In this document: positions 1 through 8,361 of the stretch, one piece after another
Layout of the letters: every line of letters starts with the position of its first letter
Position numbering within the stretch: position 1 is the stretch's first letter
DNA from: Nitrosococcus watsonii C-113
GTDB lineage: Bacteria; Pseudomonadota; Gammaproteobacteria; Nitrosococcales; Nitrosococcaceae
DNA length: 64,000 nt
NCBI RefSeq assembly: GCF_000143085.1
Contig: NC_014315.1
Location: 2,696,001-2,760,000 of the forward strand
Direction of reading: 5' to 3'
Program-made: the position numbers and the translations under genes
Notes under the pieces: generated by a model
What the model was told of the DNA's origin: nothing
The model's database searches: none
The model's input: only the letters and a program-made list of their open reading frames with translations

Positions 1-1
1 C

Positions 2-583
2 TTTCACCTTCACCAGTTCCTTTCTTTGCCTAGCGAGCCAAGCTGGTTAAAGCAGGTCCATGGCGCAAGAATCGTCTCCGCGAGCCATGGTCCAGGACAG
101 CAAGGCGATGCCAGTATTGCCTATGGACCCGGCCCTGTATGCGCCATACTCACCGCCGATTGTTTGCCACTGCTGCTCTGCAACCAGGAGGGAACGCGGG
201 TGGCGGCGGTGCATGCAGGCTGGCGGGGGCTGGCTGCAGATATTATTGAGGTCACCATTAGCGCTTTGGGCACTCCTGGAGAACATTTGCTGGCCTGGCT
301 GGGACCAGCGATTGGCCCCCAGGCTTTTGAAGTTGGCCCCGAGGTAAAACAAAGCTTTTTAGAACAGGATAATGGCCATGCCCAGGCTTTCAATGCTGGC
401 CGTCCAGGACGCTGGTTAGCGGACATTTACCAACTTGCGCGCCTTTGTCTAACAAGACAAGGAGTCCGATCTATTTATGGCGGCGAATACTGCACCGTTG
501 CTGATCCGGAGCGTTTCTATTCCTATCGGCGGGAGGGGAAAACAGGGCGCATGGCAACGCTCATTTGGCTAGCGGCTGCTTAG
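2..583 (+). CDS. pgeF: PgeF/YfiH family purine nucleoside phosphorylase (peptidoglycan editing factor), 5' end outside window
   Basis: The reading frame is open to the left edge, so the first 50 or so residues of a roughly 240-residue protein are missing. The visible part has the family's metal-binding landmarks: WLKQVHG, TADCLPLLL, VHAGWRGL and WLGPAIGPQAFEVG, ending with RFYSYRREGKTGRMATLIWL. Members of this family (formerly polyphenol oxidase/laccase domain) act on purine nucleosides and keep peptidoglycan composition correct; they are cytosolic. It is followed 45 bases later by a glycosyltransferase on the same strand. The family assignment is secure; the exact substrate is not visible from sequence. 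Confidence 0.92.
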   Translation, partial: FHLHQFLSLPSEPSWLKQVHGARIVSASHGPGQQGDASIAYGPGPVCAILTADCLPLLLCNQEGTRVAAVHAGWRGLAADIIEVTISALGTPGEHLLAWLGPAIGPQAFEVGPEVKQSFLEQDNGHAQAFNAGRPGRWLADIYQLARLCLTRQGVRSIYGGEYCTVADPERFYSYRREGKTGRMATLIWLAAA

Positions 584-628
584 GCTAGTCTGGTATGATC
601 CGCCATTCTTCCAAGCTCCGATCAAAAC

Positions 629-1537
629 GTGCACCGGATATTGTTTTTCACGCTCAGCAACATTGGCGATGCGGTGCTGACCACACCGGCTCTCGAAGCC
701 TTACAGCAATGTTTTCCCGAAGCCGCTATCGATCTTGTGGCGGACCCGCGTTCGGCACAGCTATTTGCCCATTGCCCTTATCGGGGTCGCATCTTTCATA
801 AAAAAAAGAAAGCCGGCTGGCAAGGACTGCTCAGCCTGGTGTATCAGCTACGCCGCGTTCCTTATGATCTGGTGGTTGACCTCCGCACTGATGGTCTGGC
901 CTATCTGCTCAGGGCGCAAAAACGCCTGACCAAACGAGGAATTAAACCTGCCGGTCCCCATGCCGTAGAGCGCCACATGGCGATAGTGGCGTCTCTGCGG
1001 TCTCCCGCTGCGCCTATTCCTCCTTGCCGGGTTTGGCTGCAAGCTAAACAGGTGCAGTTTGCCAAAGCGCAGTTATCCCCCCTGCCGGGGCATCGCTGGC
1101 TTGCTTTAGGGCCAGGGGCGAATTGGCTCCCCAAAATCTGGCCCGCATCTGCCTTCACCGCACTAGTCAATACAGTCAAAAATCACTTTGATGGCGTAGT
1201 TCTTGTCGGCGGCCTCCAGGATCGGGAACGCAGCCAAGCCATCAGTGCCCATTTGCCATTGCCCTATGTTGATCTGTGTGGAAACACTGATTTACTGCAA
1301 GTGGCCGCAGTACTCCAGCAAGCCAGTATCTTTGTAGGAAACGACTCGGGGCTTGGGCATTTAGCGGCGGCAATGAATATTCCGACCCTAACTCTCTTTG
1401 GCCCCGGACAACCGGAACGTTATCATCCCTGGGGGAATCGTAACGCCTATGTATTAGCGCCCAATCGTCAGCTTGCGCAACTGCCAGCAACTACCGTTGC
1501 TCAGCGCCTCCTTCAACTTCTGGAGAAAACGCCATGA
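629..1537 (+). CDS. Glycosyltransferase family 9 (heptosyltransferase-like)
   Basis: A 302-residue protein starting at GTG. The N-terminus ILFFTLSNIGDAVLTTPAL and the acceptor-domain block GNDSGLGHLAAAMNIP followed by TLFGPGQPERYHPWG are typical of GT9 enzymes that transfer ADP-heptose or related sugars to lipopolysaccharide core at the inner face of the cytoplasmic membrane. It is shorter than classic WaaF/WaaC (about 330-350). Its stop overlaps the start of the next glycosyltransferase by 4 bases (ATGA), implying translational coupling. Which core sugar it adds cannot be decided here. Confidence 0.88.
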   Translation: MHRILFFTLSNIGDAVLTTPALEALQQCFPEAAIDLVADPRSAQLFAHCPYRGRIFHKKKKAGWQGLLSLVYQLRRVPYDLVVDLRTDGLAYLLRAQKRLTKRGIKPAGPHAVERHMAIVASLRSPAAPIPPCRVWLQAKQVQFAKAQLSPLPGHRWLALGPGANWLPKIWPASAFTALVNTVKNHFDGVVLVGGLQDRERSQAISAHLPLPYVDLCGNTDLLQVAAVLQQASIFVGNDSGLGHLAAAMNIPTLTLFGPGQPERYHPWGNRNAYVLAPNRQLAQLPATTVAQRLLQLLEKTP

Positions 1538-2601
1538 TTCGTTGCCTACATCTTATAGGAAGTAAGCAATCAGGCGGTGCGGAGCGTTTTTATTGCCGGT
1601 TAGTTAACGCTCTGCACGAAACTACCGGAACTATCCTGGCGGCTTTACCTCCCCAAAGTACACTCAGAGAGGCGCTAAACGCCCAGGTTCCCCAGAAACC
1701 AATCTCCATGAGAAATGTCTGGGACCCCTGGGCTCGTTGGCAAATTAGGCGACTTATCCGCGACTATCAGCCTGACATTATACAAACCTATATGGGCCGG
1801 GCCACACGCCTAACTCGTATTCCAGGTAATGTTGGACCCATCCATATTGCCCGCCTGGGCGACTACTATAACCTTAAAGGCTACCGCCATGCCCACGCCT
1901 GGGTTGGCAACACCCGCGGGATCTGCCAGTACTTGGTGCAGCAAGGAATGCCTGCGGCGCGGGTATTCCATATTAGTAACTTTGTCGATCTTCCCCTGCC
2001 AGCAAAACTAGCTTTACTTCATCAACTCAAAGCAGAACTGACCATTCCAGAGGATGCCTGGGTGCTCCTTGCGGTTGGTCGTCTTCATCCCGTTAAAGGT
2101 TTCGAGGATCTTCTGGCTGCTTTCGCTCTTCTGCCCAAATCTATTGCCGGCCGGCCAGTGCATTTGCTCATCGCTGGTGACGGTCCCCTCAGACAGAAAC
2201 TCCAGATCGAAGCTGCCAACCTCCGTCTAGAAGGGCGGGTTCATTGGGGTGGTTGGCAACAAAACCCTAGCGTTTTTTACCAACTGGCTGATATTTTCAT
2301 CTGCCCTTCCCGACACGAACCCCTGGGCAATGTGATCCTCGAAGCCTGGAGCCATGGCAAACCGGTTATCGCCACTAACACCCAAGGCGCCCAGGAACTC
2401 ATGACCCCCACTGAAAATGGATGGATCACTCCTAATGCCGATCCCAAAGCTCTCAGCAAAGCCATTTCCGCCCTTCTCACGGATGAGACTTTGCAAGCCC
2501 AACTAGGGAAAAATGGTTTCGCCACCCTCCAGCGTCATCATTCCCAGGAAGCCATCGTCACCGCCTATCTGAATCTCTATAGCCAGCTACTTGGCCATTA
2601 A
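1534..2601 (+). CDS. Glycosyltransferase family 4 (group 1), LPS core type
   Basis: A 355-residue retaining GT-B glycosyltransferase. The N-terminal domain opens with LHLIGSKQSGGAERFYCRL, and the donor-binding domain has AVGRLHPVKGFEDLLAAF, an HWGGWQ block and the E-x7-E type motif in CPSRHEPLGNVILEAWSHGKP. It overlaps the preceding GT9 gene by 4 bases, so both probably act in LPS core assembly. The last 386 bases are repeated at 5804-6189. This copy is complete and probably the functional one. Confidence 0.9.
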   Translation: MIRCLHLIGSKQSGGAERFYCRLVNALHETTGTILAALPPQSTLREALNAQVPQKPISMRNVWDPWARWQIRRLIRDYQPDIIQTYMGRATRLTRIPGNVGPIHIARLGDYYNLKGYRHAHAWVGNTRGICQYLVQQGMPAARVFHISNFVDLPLPAKLALLHQLKAELTIPEDAWVLLAVGRLHPVKGFEDLLAAFALLPKSIAGRPVHLLIAGDGPLRQKLQIEAANLRLEGRVHWGGWQQNPSVFYQLADIFICPSRHEPLGNVILEAWSHGKPVIATNTQGAQELMTPTENGWITPNADPKALSKAISALLTDETLQAQLGKNGFATLQRHHSQEAIVTAYLNLYSQLLGH

Positions 2602-3315
2602 GAGGAGAGAATATCCGGGCAAACCAGCCTTATCCCAGCATTCCGTCCTGGTGCAGGCGCGCCAGCACTTCCCCCGGCTGCAACTGTGCCAGACAACGGT
2701 GAGCATTCCGCGGGGGACACTCAGGAAGATAGCACGGGCTGCACGCTACCGGATGGACGAGAACACGCTGTTGCTGACCAACGGCATGGCTGCGGCGCCA
2801 ATCGGTGGGTCCAAACAAAGCATAAACGGGGATAGCGGCAGCAGCGATAGCATGCATGGGCGCCGAGTCGGTGGTCACCGCAAAACGAGCCTGATGCGCT
2901 AAGGCAACTAGCTCCAGGAGAGAAAATACGCCCGTTGCATCCATACCGATATTTTGGGAGAGGGTTTGGTTTAATGCAGCATCTTCCGAGCCGCCCACCC
3001 AGATGACCACTATCCCCTGCTGCTCCAGAATCGTCCCCAGGGTAACAAAGTGAGCAGCCGCCCACCGCTTACTCTCCCAACGGGCGCTGGAACCGGCATG
3101 GATGAGGGCGAGCTTTCTTCCCAGCAGCCCTTTTCCTGCCAGCCAATCCTCCACTTTTTGGCGCTGCCCGCCGCTGGCTTCAAGATAAGGCCCCGCCTGC
3201 GCCAGTGGCAAACCCGCCGTTTCTAATAGCCGGTTCAAGCGGCTAAAATTATGCACGTCCTTGCCCACAATTCCCTTGTTAGGTGGGCAATGGGTATAAG
3301 GAAAACCCGGGCCTA
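2216..3315. repeat. 1.1 kb direct repeat, copy 1
   Basis: The 1100 bases here reappear at 5804-6903 in the same orientation, offset by 3588. I see only three differences, all near the left end (positions 2226, 2249 and 2250). The copy contains the 3' end of the GT4 gene and the 3' two thirds of the convergent heptosyltransferase gene, which is cut off at 3315. The similarity stops abruptly at both ends. Confidence 0.95.
2630..3315 (-). pseudogene. 5'-truncated duplicate of the heptosyltransferase gene at 6218-7213
   Basis: This encodes the C-terminal part of a GT9 protein, identical in sequence to the intact gene at 6218-7213, including the DSAPMHAIAAAAIPVYALFG block. Identity ends at 3315, where unrelated sequence begins, so about 100 N-terminal residues and the native promoter are missing. 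An in-frame ATG at 3268 could start a 212-residue fragment, but it would lack the N-terminal Rossmann domain and should be inactive. Confidence 0.9.
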
Positions 3316-3640
3316 CCTTCGGTCATGAAATCGCGGCAGTCTGTTCTCGTTCAGGGAATCTGGGGTGGGGAGCACCCGAAGTGAAAGCGCGCGGGGCGGT
3401 AAAATACCCAAGGACCGTAATCTGGCCACCGCCGAGGACTGCGGGGAAGCGCGAATTCTCTAGGCTGGCAAGGCGAGGAGGGAACGAGCCAAAGCTAGTC
3501 ATGGCAAATGCCCAAGTGTTTATAAGGCGTTCAAAACAATAGCGCGGTGCGATTAGCGCGGAATCCCTCCCGTAGCGCCAAACAGCCCAATCAGGAATAG
3601 CCTAATCAAGGCTTGGCCTGAAAACGTGCTAGGAATAGCG
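3316..3640. other. Gap: no gene recognised at left edge of the insert
   Basis: About 325 bases between the end of repeat copy 1 and the first transposase fragment. It is fairly G+C-rich, with no open frame of useful length and no RNA gene that I recognise. It may be the outer end of a mobile element, but I could not name it. Confidence 0.5.
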
Positions 3641-3870
3641 TTATTTTTCTAATGCACGTTGATAGGCGCGCTCTGAAAGTAACACATCAGGATACGTCTG
3701 AATACACCGCTTAAGCGCGTCTTTATCCATTTTGCGATGCCGCGGTCTGTGAACCTTGGGATGAAGGTCATCACTGCTGCGCCAACGGTAAATTGTATTG
3801 CGGAATTCTTGAATATGCGCTGCACTTCTTTCTGGCTTCCGCTCTCTTTGATAAAGGATACAACGCGATT
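3641..3870 (-). pseudogene. IS630-type transposase fragment (N-terminal DNA-binding part)
   Basis: Minus-strand translation contains NTIYRWRSSDD, then HRKMDKDALKRCIQTYPDVL and SERAYQ. This resembles the helix-turn-helix and linker region of IS630-family OrfA-type proteins (KxDxxALxxxIxxYPDxxxxERA). The catalytic DDE domain is absent and the upstream part runs into the end of an IS3-type remnant near 3873, so only a scrap remains. Confidence 0.6.
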
Positions 3871-3872
3871 TA

Positions 3873-4480
3873 ATGTGGCAAGAGTTTTCCGGGCACATAA
3901 TCACGCTATTTCTCGGCATTGTTTTTCATAGTCCACTGAGGTCTGATAATAGCTGCGGAGTAACACCTTTGGCGGTTATAAAACGCTTCAAGATATTCAA
4001 AAGTCTCTTGCTGGGCTTCTACCCGGGTCAGGTAACGCTGGTGGTGGGTGGGTTTGGTTTTGAGGGTATTAAAAAGCTCTCTGCAGAGACATTCTCCCAA
4101 CAACATACCTAAGACTCATACTACACACGAAGCCATGCTCCCTGAGGGTTTTCTGATAAAGGTCGGAAGACTATTGACCGCCGTGATCATTAGCTCGGGG
4201 ACAAGTCGGCGCTTCCAAAGAGCCATCATCAGCGCATCATGGGTAAGATGAGCGTTGATTCGCGCTGACATCATCCAGCCCACCACACACAGATCGGGAG
4301 TAGAGCTCGGGCAAAATGGCCAAGTCAAGCCAACCTTCCTCCGTGGGGATAAAGGTGATATCACCCACATACCCCCTATCGGGCTAGATGGTGGCCTTCT
4401 TCAAGCAATGCCTCCCGGATACCCCTAGCACCGTAGGCATAGGTCTTGCGGCCTTTCTCGTGGCTTACCTTGATCTTCTC
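3873..4480 (-). pseudogene. IS3-family orfB remnant, multiply frameshifted
   Basis: Read on the minus strand across several frames, the region gives IS3 OrfB pieces: a start-proximal block (RRLGEKIKVSHEKGRKTY), degraded catalytic-core pieces, then FNTLKTKPTHHQRYLTR and EYLEAFYNRQRC. The C-terminal piece and the flanking end sequence at 3873 (atgtggcaag...ttttccgg) match the other IS3 remnant at 8683-8920. Internal stops and frame changes make it inactive. Confidence 0.75.
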
Positions 4481-4520
4481 TCCCAAACGACGGTTTGCTG
4501 TCTCTGGTTCTCAGGCCGTT

Positions 4521-4838
4521 CTAACGAGTCATAATGCGTACTTCATCTGCTTTGCCCCCGAAGCACTTAATCACGGCTTTGGCATTGCTGCTGTATCGAC
4601 GCCGGAGCACTTCAATGGCAAACGAAGCGCTCTTATCCAACACCATATCATCAAAAACTATATAGCCTTGAGCCGTGGTGACCACCTGACCGCACGCATT
4701 CTCCCCGAACAGCCGCGGGGTAATTCGTTCACCCCGCCCGCAAGTAGCTATTTGATGGTATCGTGGTTCAATCTCTCGCAGTGACCGGTAAACTGCGTCA
4801 GCGTATAGTTGATCTAGCGGACTAACAGATATTGGCAA
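4521..4838 (-). pseudogene. Transposase fragment (IS701/IS4-like DDE type)
   Basis: The 105-residue frame contains TAQGYIVFDDMVLDKSAS then EVLRRRYSSNAKAVIK. A hydrophobic strand ending in FDD, followed by DK and a YSxNAK.VIK stretch, is characteristic of the first catalytic Asp region of IS701/IS4-like transposases. The frame is lost immediately afterwards, so only the middle of the gene is left. Family assignment is from motif memory and is moderate. Confidence 0.55.
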
Positions 4839-4914
4839 TAATCCAAGCGCGTTACCGGTGCTTTCATGCCATAAGCCCTACCGCCCTTAAAGACGTTTTG
4901 CGTAAGCCCCGTCC

Positions 4915-5583
4915 TTAAATTATTTTGCCTTCGATTAGATAGAACGTCTTGCCACGATCATTTGCAAGAAAAACATCTACTCTTAAATCCTGAAAACATT
5001 TCCTATACCTAGCAAGCACCTCACTCTCGTTCTTAAAATGCCTTACATGTGATTCAAAAGGAAAATTCGGCACTGTACCATAGAATTTTGCCCCCGACCT
5101 GATCCGGTTTAGAACACCAATGTCATCCTCAACGTGCTCTAAGAACTCGGTACAAACAACAGCGGAATAGTCGCATGTCGTGAACAGATCTGTTTTGAAG
5201 GCATCTTGCTCGCTGAAGTTAAATTCAGGGCAAGCATTCTCTGCTTGAATGATACGCTTTGGACTGAAATCAAATCCATGATACTCCTTAACCCCTTTAT
5301 CCCTTATTAAACAGGCTAGTTGCCCCGAACCACATCCAATTTCAAGTATAGAGTCGATTTTTGCCCTTACTATCCGATCTGATATTACTGTCCATAAAAA
5401 ATAGTAATGTGATAGAGAATAATGGCATTTCCAATAGTCATCTTTCTCGAAGGATGCGTCATACCATGACGAATCCTTCTCTTCCTCTTCCTTTTTATCT
5501 TTCGATAGGAATACAGCCTTGACTCCACTCAGTATAATCGGCGGGGTAATAGCTTTGATTATATTCTTGATATCGTGTGTCAT
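4915..5583 (-). CDS. Class I SAM-dependent methyltransferase
   Basis: A Rossmann-fold methyltransferase of about 222 residues. Motif I is ILEIGCGSGQLA, followed by YHGFDFSPKRI and an acidic CTEFLEHVEDD segment. I chose the ATG at 5583 because agagga lies about 8 bases upstream; a frame extension to 5616 lacks such a site. The gene is visibly more A+T-rich than the flanking LPS genes and sits alone among transposase fragments inside the insert between the 1.1 kb repeats, suggesting horizontal arrival. Substrate unknown; polysaccharide or lipid modification is possible from context. Confidence 0.8.
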   Translation of the reverse strand: MTHDIKNIIKAITPPIILSGVKAVFLSKDKKEEEEKDSSWYDASFEKDDYWKCHYSLSHYYFLWTVISDRIVRAKIDSILEIGCGSGQLACLIRDKGVKEYHGFDFSPKRIIQAENACPEFNFSEQDAFKTDLFTTCDYSAVVCTEFLEHVEDDIGVLNRIRSGAKFYGTVPNFPFESHVRHFKNESEVLARYRKCFQDLRVDVFLANDRGKTFYLIEGKII

Positions 5584-5803
5584 ATAAATTCCTCTTGTAT
5601 AATAATTTATTCTCAAGCAGATAGACCCTCATAAAGTGATTAAAATAGTACTCAATTTATTGGGACATCCTCGTAAAAATGAGAGATTATTCTTGCCACC
5701 ACCAAAACTTGACGGTGGCCGTTTGCATATTAATACAAAGGTAGGGTTGTTATCAGATGCACTTTCTATGACCCCCATTGCAGTCACCGATAAATCCCTG
5801 CGG

Positions 5804-6189
5804 CCAACCTCCGCCTAGAAGGGCGGGTTCATTGGGACGGTTGGCAACAAAACCCTAGCGTTTTTTACCAACTGGCTGATATTTTCATCTGCCCTTCCCG
5901 ACACGAACCCCTGGGCAATGTGATCCTCGAAGCCTGGAGCCATGGCAAACCGGTTATCGCCACTAACACCCAAGGCGCCCAGGAACTCATGACCCCCACT
6001 GAAAATGGATGGATCACTCCTAATGCCGATCCCAAAGCTCTCAGCAAAGCCATTTCCGCCCTTCTCACGGATGAGACTTTGCAAGCCCAACTAGGGAAAA
6101 ATGGTTTCGCCACCCTCCAGCGTCATCATTCCCAGGAAGCCATCGTCACCGCCTATCTGAATCTCTATAGCCAGCTACTTGGCCATTAA
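5804..6189 (+). pseudogene. 3' fragment of the duplicated GT4 gene
   Basis: It encodes the last 128 or so residues of the GT4 at 1534-2601, with the same stop at 6189. It lacks the N-terminal acceptor domain. Upstream sequence is unrelated A+T-rich DNA, and no proper start is visible, so this is a dead end product of the duplication. Confidence 0.9.
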
Positions 6190-6903
6190 GAGGAGAGAAT
6201 ATCCGGGCAAACCAGCCTTATCCCAGCATTCCGTCCTGGTGCAGGCGCGCCAGCACTTCCCCCGGCTGCAACTGTGCCAGACAACGGTGAGCATTCCGCG
6301 GGGGACACTCAGGAAGATAGCACGGGCTGCACGCTACCGGATGGACGAGAACACGCTGTTGCTGACCAACGGCATGGCTGCGGCGCCAATCGGTGGGTCC
6401 AAACAAAGCATAAACGGGGATAGCGGCAGCAGCGATAGCATGCATGGGCGCCGAGTCGGTGGTCACCGCAAAACGAGCCTGATGCGCTAAGGCAACTAGC
6501 TCCAGGAGAGAAAATACGCCCGTTGCATCCATACCGATATTTTGGGAGAGGGTTTGGTTTAATGCAGCATCTTCCGAGCCGCCCACCCAGATGACCACTA
6601 TCCCCTGCTGCTCCAGAATCGTCCCCAGGGTAACAAAGTGAGCAGCCGCCCACCGCTTACTCTCCCAACGGGCGCTGGAACCGGCATGGATGAGGGCGAG
6701 CTTTCTTCCCAGCAGCCCTTTTCCTGCCAGCCAATCCTCCACTTTTTGGCGCTGCCCGCCGCTGGCTTCAAGATAAGGCCCCGCCTGCGCCAGTGGCAAA
6801 CCCGCCGTTTCTAATAGCCGGTTCAAGCGGCTAAAATTATGCACGTCCTTGCCCACAATTCCCTTGTTAGGTGGGCAATGGGTATAAGGAAAACCCGGGC
6901 CTA
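5804..6903. repeat. 1.1 kb direct repeat, copy 2
   Basis: Second copy of the segment at 2216-3315. Its left end begins mid-gene in the GT4 sequence and its right end runs seamlessly into the intact 5' part of the heptosyltransferase gene. Together the copies show that GT4 and the heptosyltransferase were once adjacent, and that the 2488-base insert (3316-5803) arrived with a duplication. Confidence 0.95.
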
Positions 6904-7213
6904 GACCATAGCGCCGGGTAGCCCCAGAAAGAGCCACCATGGTTTTGCTACGGTCGCTCCCTTGCAAATCAAAAACTATTTGGAAACCCTGGCTGCGTAT
7001 CCATCCCAGGGGAGGGAACAGAGACTGGATACCTTTTCTCGGGAAAGACTTCACTTTTAGATTAGGATAGCCTGCAAACAGGCCAGCAAACCCCGGCGCT
7101 GTAAGCAGCCAAACCTCGGCCTCAGGATAGCCCTCCACGATTCGTTTGATATGGGGGGTCGCCATGATGATATCACCGAGTGCCCCTAATTTAATGATCA
7201 GTATTCGCTGCAT
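6218..7213 (-). CDS. Glycosyltransferase family 9, ADP-heptose:LPS heptosyltransferase-like
   Basis: A complete 331-residue GT9 enzyme. It begins MQRILIIKLGALGDIIMATP, the classic heptosyltransferase N-terminus, and carries ALIHAGSSARWESKRW and the TTDSAPMHAIAAAAIPVYAL donor-site block followed by FGPTDWRRS. The cysteine-rich CSPCYLPECPP tail is common in this family. It should add heptose or a similar sugar to LPS core. It faces the GT4 gene tail-to-tail. An attC-like site and a repeat (7252-7339) lie just upstream of its start, so its promoter region has been rearranged. Confidence 0.92.
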   Translation of the reverse strand: MQRILIIKLGALGDIIMATPHIKRIVEGYPEAEVWLLTAPGFAGLFAGYPNLKVKSFPRKGIQSLFPPLGWIRSQGFQIVFDLQGSDRSKTMVALSGATRRYGLGPGFPYTHCPPNKGIVGKDVHNFSRLNRLLETAGLPLAQAGPYLEASGGQRQKVEDWLAGKGLLGRKLALIHAGSSARWESKRWAAAHFVTLGTILEQQGIVVIWVGGSEDAALNQTLSQNIGMDATGVFSLLELVALAHQARFAVTTDSAPMHAIAAAAIPVYALFGPTDWRRSHAVGQQQRVLVHPVACSPCYLPECPPRNAHRCLAQLQPGEVLARLHQDGMLG

Positions 7214-7251
7214 TTTTTATACAGTAGCAAAATTCACTGAGGTATGCTGTA

Positions 7252-7299
7252 AATAGATGTGGGGCATCTGATGATGCAGGAGGTTCTTCCCGTCGAACG
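7252..7299. repeat. 48-base direct repeat, left copy (flanks RelE/XRE module)
   Basis: This segment (aatagat...cgtcgaacg) matches 7956-8003 with six or so mismatches over 48 bases. On the minus strand both copies begin with the same core, GTTCGAC, and continue GGGAAGAAC. The two copies bracket the RelE/XRE pair, consistent with cassette-type movement of that pair. Confidence 0.85.
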
Positions 7300-7339
7300 G
7301 CTGCCCGCGGTGCGAACGCCTCGCATGCGATTGTTATGC
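7292..7339 (-). repeat. attC-like recombination site (site H)
   Basis: On the minus strand this runs GCATAAC ... GTTCGAC, and closely resembles the well-supported site at 48131-48196 (GCATAACAAGC ... GGGCAGCCGTTAGCA), sharing the GGGCAGCCGTT end. The antitoxin stop codon lies inside the left core (GCATAA), as in several cassettes of the 45-49 kb array. The internal stem is short and the core does not match the upstream right core, so this is a moderate call. Confidence 0.5.
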
Positions 7340-7588
7340 GGCATTGTGCACATCCCATCCTGGGAACACTAACACAGCTGGATGGCACTTGAGTGCTAGC
7401 GCCAACTGCTTCGCCCTTTCCACTCCCAAGTTAACTCGATCATTTTCAATAGCGGAGATAGTGGATTGGGGAATTCCAGCCAGCTTTGCGAGTTCATTCT
7501 GACTCATTTCCTGAAGTTCTCTGATTATCCGAACTGATTCGCCAACACTAACGTCAATTTGTCTTTTTGCAATTTTGTAATTTTTCAT
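7334..7588 (-). CDS. XRE/Cro-type HTH antitoxin
   Basis: An 84-residue protein with a central helix-turn-helix (MSQNELAKLAGIPQSTISAI, residues about 28-47), the usual DNA-binding fold of HigA-like antitoxins. It follows the RelE-like toxin gene with a 1-base gap and probably neutralises it and represses the operon through the paired palindromes at 7870-7903. The stop codon lies in an attC-like core. Confidence 0.85.
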   Translation of the reverse strand: MKNYKIAKRQIDVSVGESVRIIRELQEMSQNELAKLAGIPQSTISAIENDRVNLGVERAKQLALALKCHPAVLVFPGWDVHNAA

Positions 7589-7589
7589 A

Positions 7590-7871
7590 CTATTTATTCC
7601 TGTAGTCGTGTGCAGTTATGTTGACAACCTGAACTAGTATCTGATCTTTTTTGATTCGATATATCACGCGAAATTGTTTGCCAAGTCTCGATGATCGATG
7701 GCCCTTCCATTCACCTCTTAGTGACTCATCGTGAAAACCTTTAATCAACCTAAGACCCTGAGGCCCTGATATAGATACGATATCTTTCCATTTTTCGTAT
7801 CGTTTCAATATATCGGTAGGAATGGTTCGTAACTGTTTTGGAACATTCCGGTGTTCATAGATCGTCCACAT
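7590..7871 (-). CDS. RelE/HigB-type mRNA interferase toxin
   Basis: A 93-residue protein of the RelE/ParE fold with HRSSRLGKQFRVIYRIKKDQ and a basic C-terminus (VNITAHDYRNK). The toxin gene precedes the XRE antitoxin, the HigBA order. RelE-fold HigB proteins cut mRNA on the ribosome. Its ATG overlaps the first of two operator palindromes, so autoregulation by the antitoxin is expected. Apparently intact. Confidence 0.85.
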   Translation of the reverse strand: MWTIYEHRNVPKQLRTIPTDILKRYEKWKDIVSISGPQGLRLIKGFHDESLRGEWKGHRSSRLGKQFRVIYRIKKDQILVQVVNITAHDYRNK

Positions 7872-7903
7872 ACTAAAAATAGTATATATACTAAATATAG
7901 TAT
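7870..7903 (-). promoter_or_regulatory. Paired palindromic operators of the RelE/XRE operon
   Basis: Two 16-base palindromes, ATACTA-AAAA-TAGTAT (7870-7885) and ATACTA-AATA-TAGTAT (7888-7903), are spaced 18 bases centre to centre at the start of the toxin gene. Two helically phased sites next to an HTH antitoxin operon are the standard arrangement for cooperative TA autorepression. Confidence 0.8.
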
Positions 7904-7955
7904 GACAATTTGTGCCGCCTAATCTGGGAGTTAACTGGTGGGTTTTCTCCTGGGT

Positions 7956-8003
7956 AATAGATATCTGGCATCTGATGATACAGGAAGTTCTTCCCGTCGA
8001 ACG
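7956..8003. repeat. 48-base direct repeat, right copy
   Basis: Partner of 7252-7299. It lies immediately upstream of the RelE/XRE operon and directly abuts the attC-like site at 7996-8055, sharing its GTTCGAC core. Confidence 0.85.
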
Positions 8004-8055
8004 TCAAAACTCAGCCCCGCGAGGCACGAGCGTCGGCTGGAGCGCTTTGTTGGGC
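7996..8055 (-). repeat. attC-like recombination site (site I)
   Basis: Minus strand GCCCAAC ... GTTCGAC, 60 bases, with complementary arms CAGCC/GGCTG inside. The left core is identical to that of the site at 48636-48707. It overlaps the 3' end of the HigA-like gene, so the last 15 or so residues of that protein are encoded by recombination-site sequence, common for integron cassettes. Confidence 0.6.
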
Positions 8056-8352
8056 CGTTGAGTCAGCCACGAGAGCTGCTTCAGCATGCAATTTTAAGCC
8101 TAAGGCTCGTATGACCTTGAGAATTGTGTCAAAGCCTGGACTTCGTTCGCCAGAAAGTGCCTTGTAAAGACTTTCGCGGGACAGACCAGCATCACGTGCT
8201 ACCTGAGACATGCCCTTGGCGCGGACAATATCGCCCAGAGCCTTGGCAACGAATGCAGCGTCCCCATCAGCCTCCTCAAGGCAAGCTTCTAGATAAGCAG
8301 CCATTTCCTCAGGCGTGCGAAGGTGCTCGGCGACATCGTAAGGGGTAGTCAT
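8011..8352 (-). CDS. higA: HigA-type addiction module antidote
   Basis: A 113-residue protein: acidic N-terminus (PYDVAEHLRTPEEMAAYLEA), then an HTH (MSQVARDAGLSRESLYKALS) and the family tail FDTILKVIRALGLKLHAEA. This is the antidote family paired with RelE-type killer proteins encoded just upstream. The partner toxin (8362-8653) is broken, so the antitoxin is an orphan here. The C-terminal tail lies in attC-like sequence. Confidence 0.85.
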   Translation of the reverse strand: MTTPYDVAEHLRTPEEMAAYLEACLEEADGDAAFVAKALGDIVRAKGMSQVARDAGLSRESLYKALSGERSPGFDTILKVIRALGLKLHAEAALVADSTAQQSAPADARASRG

Positions 8353-8361
8353 GGTCCGTTC

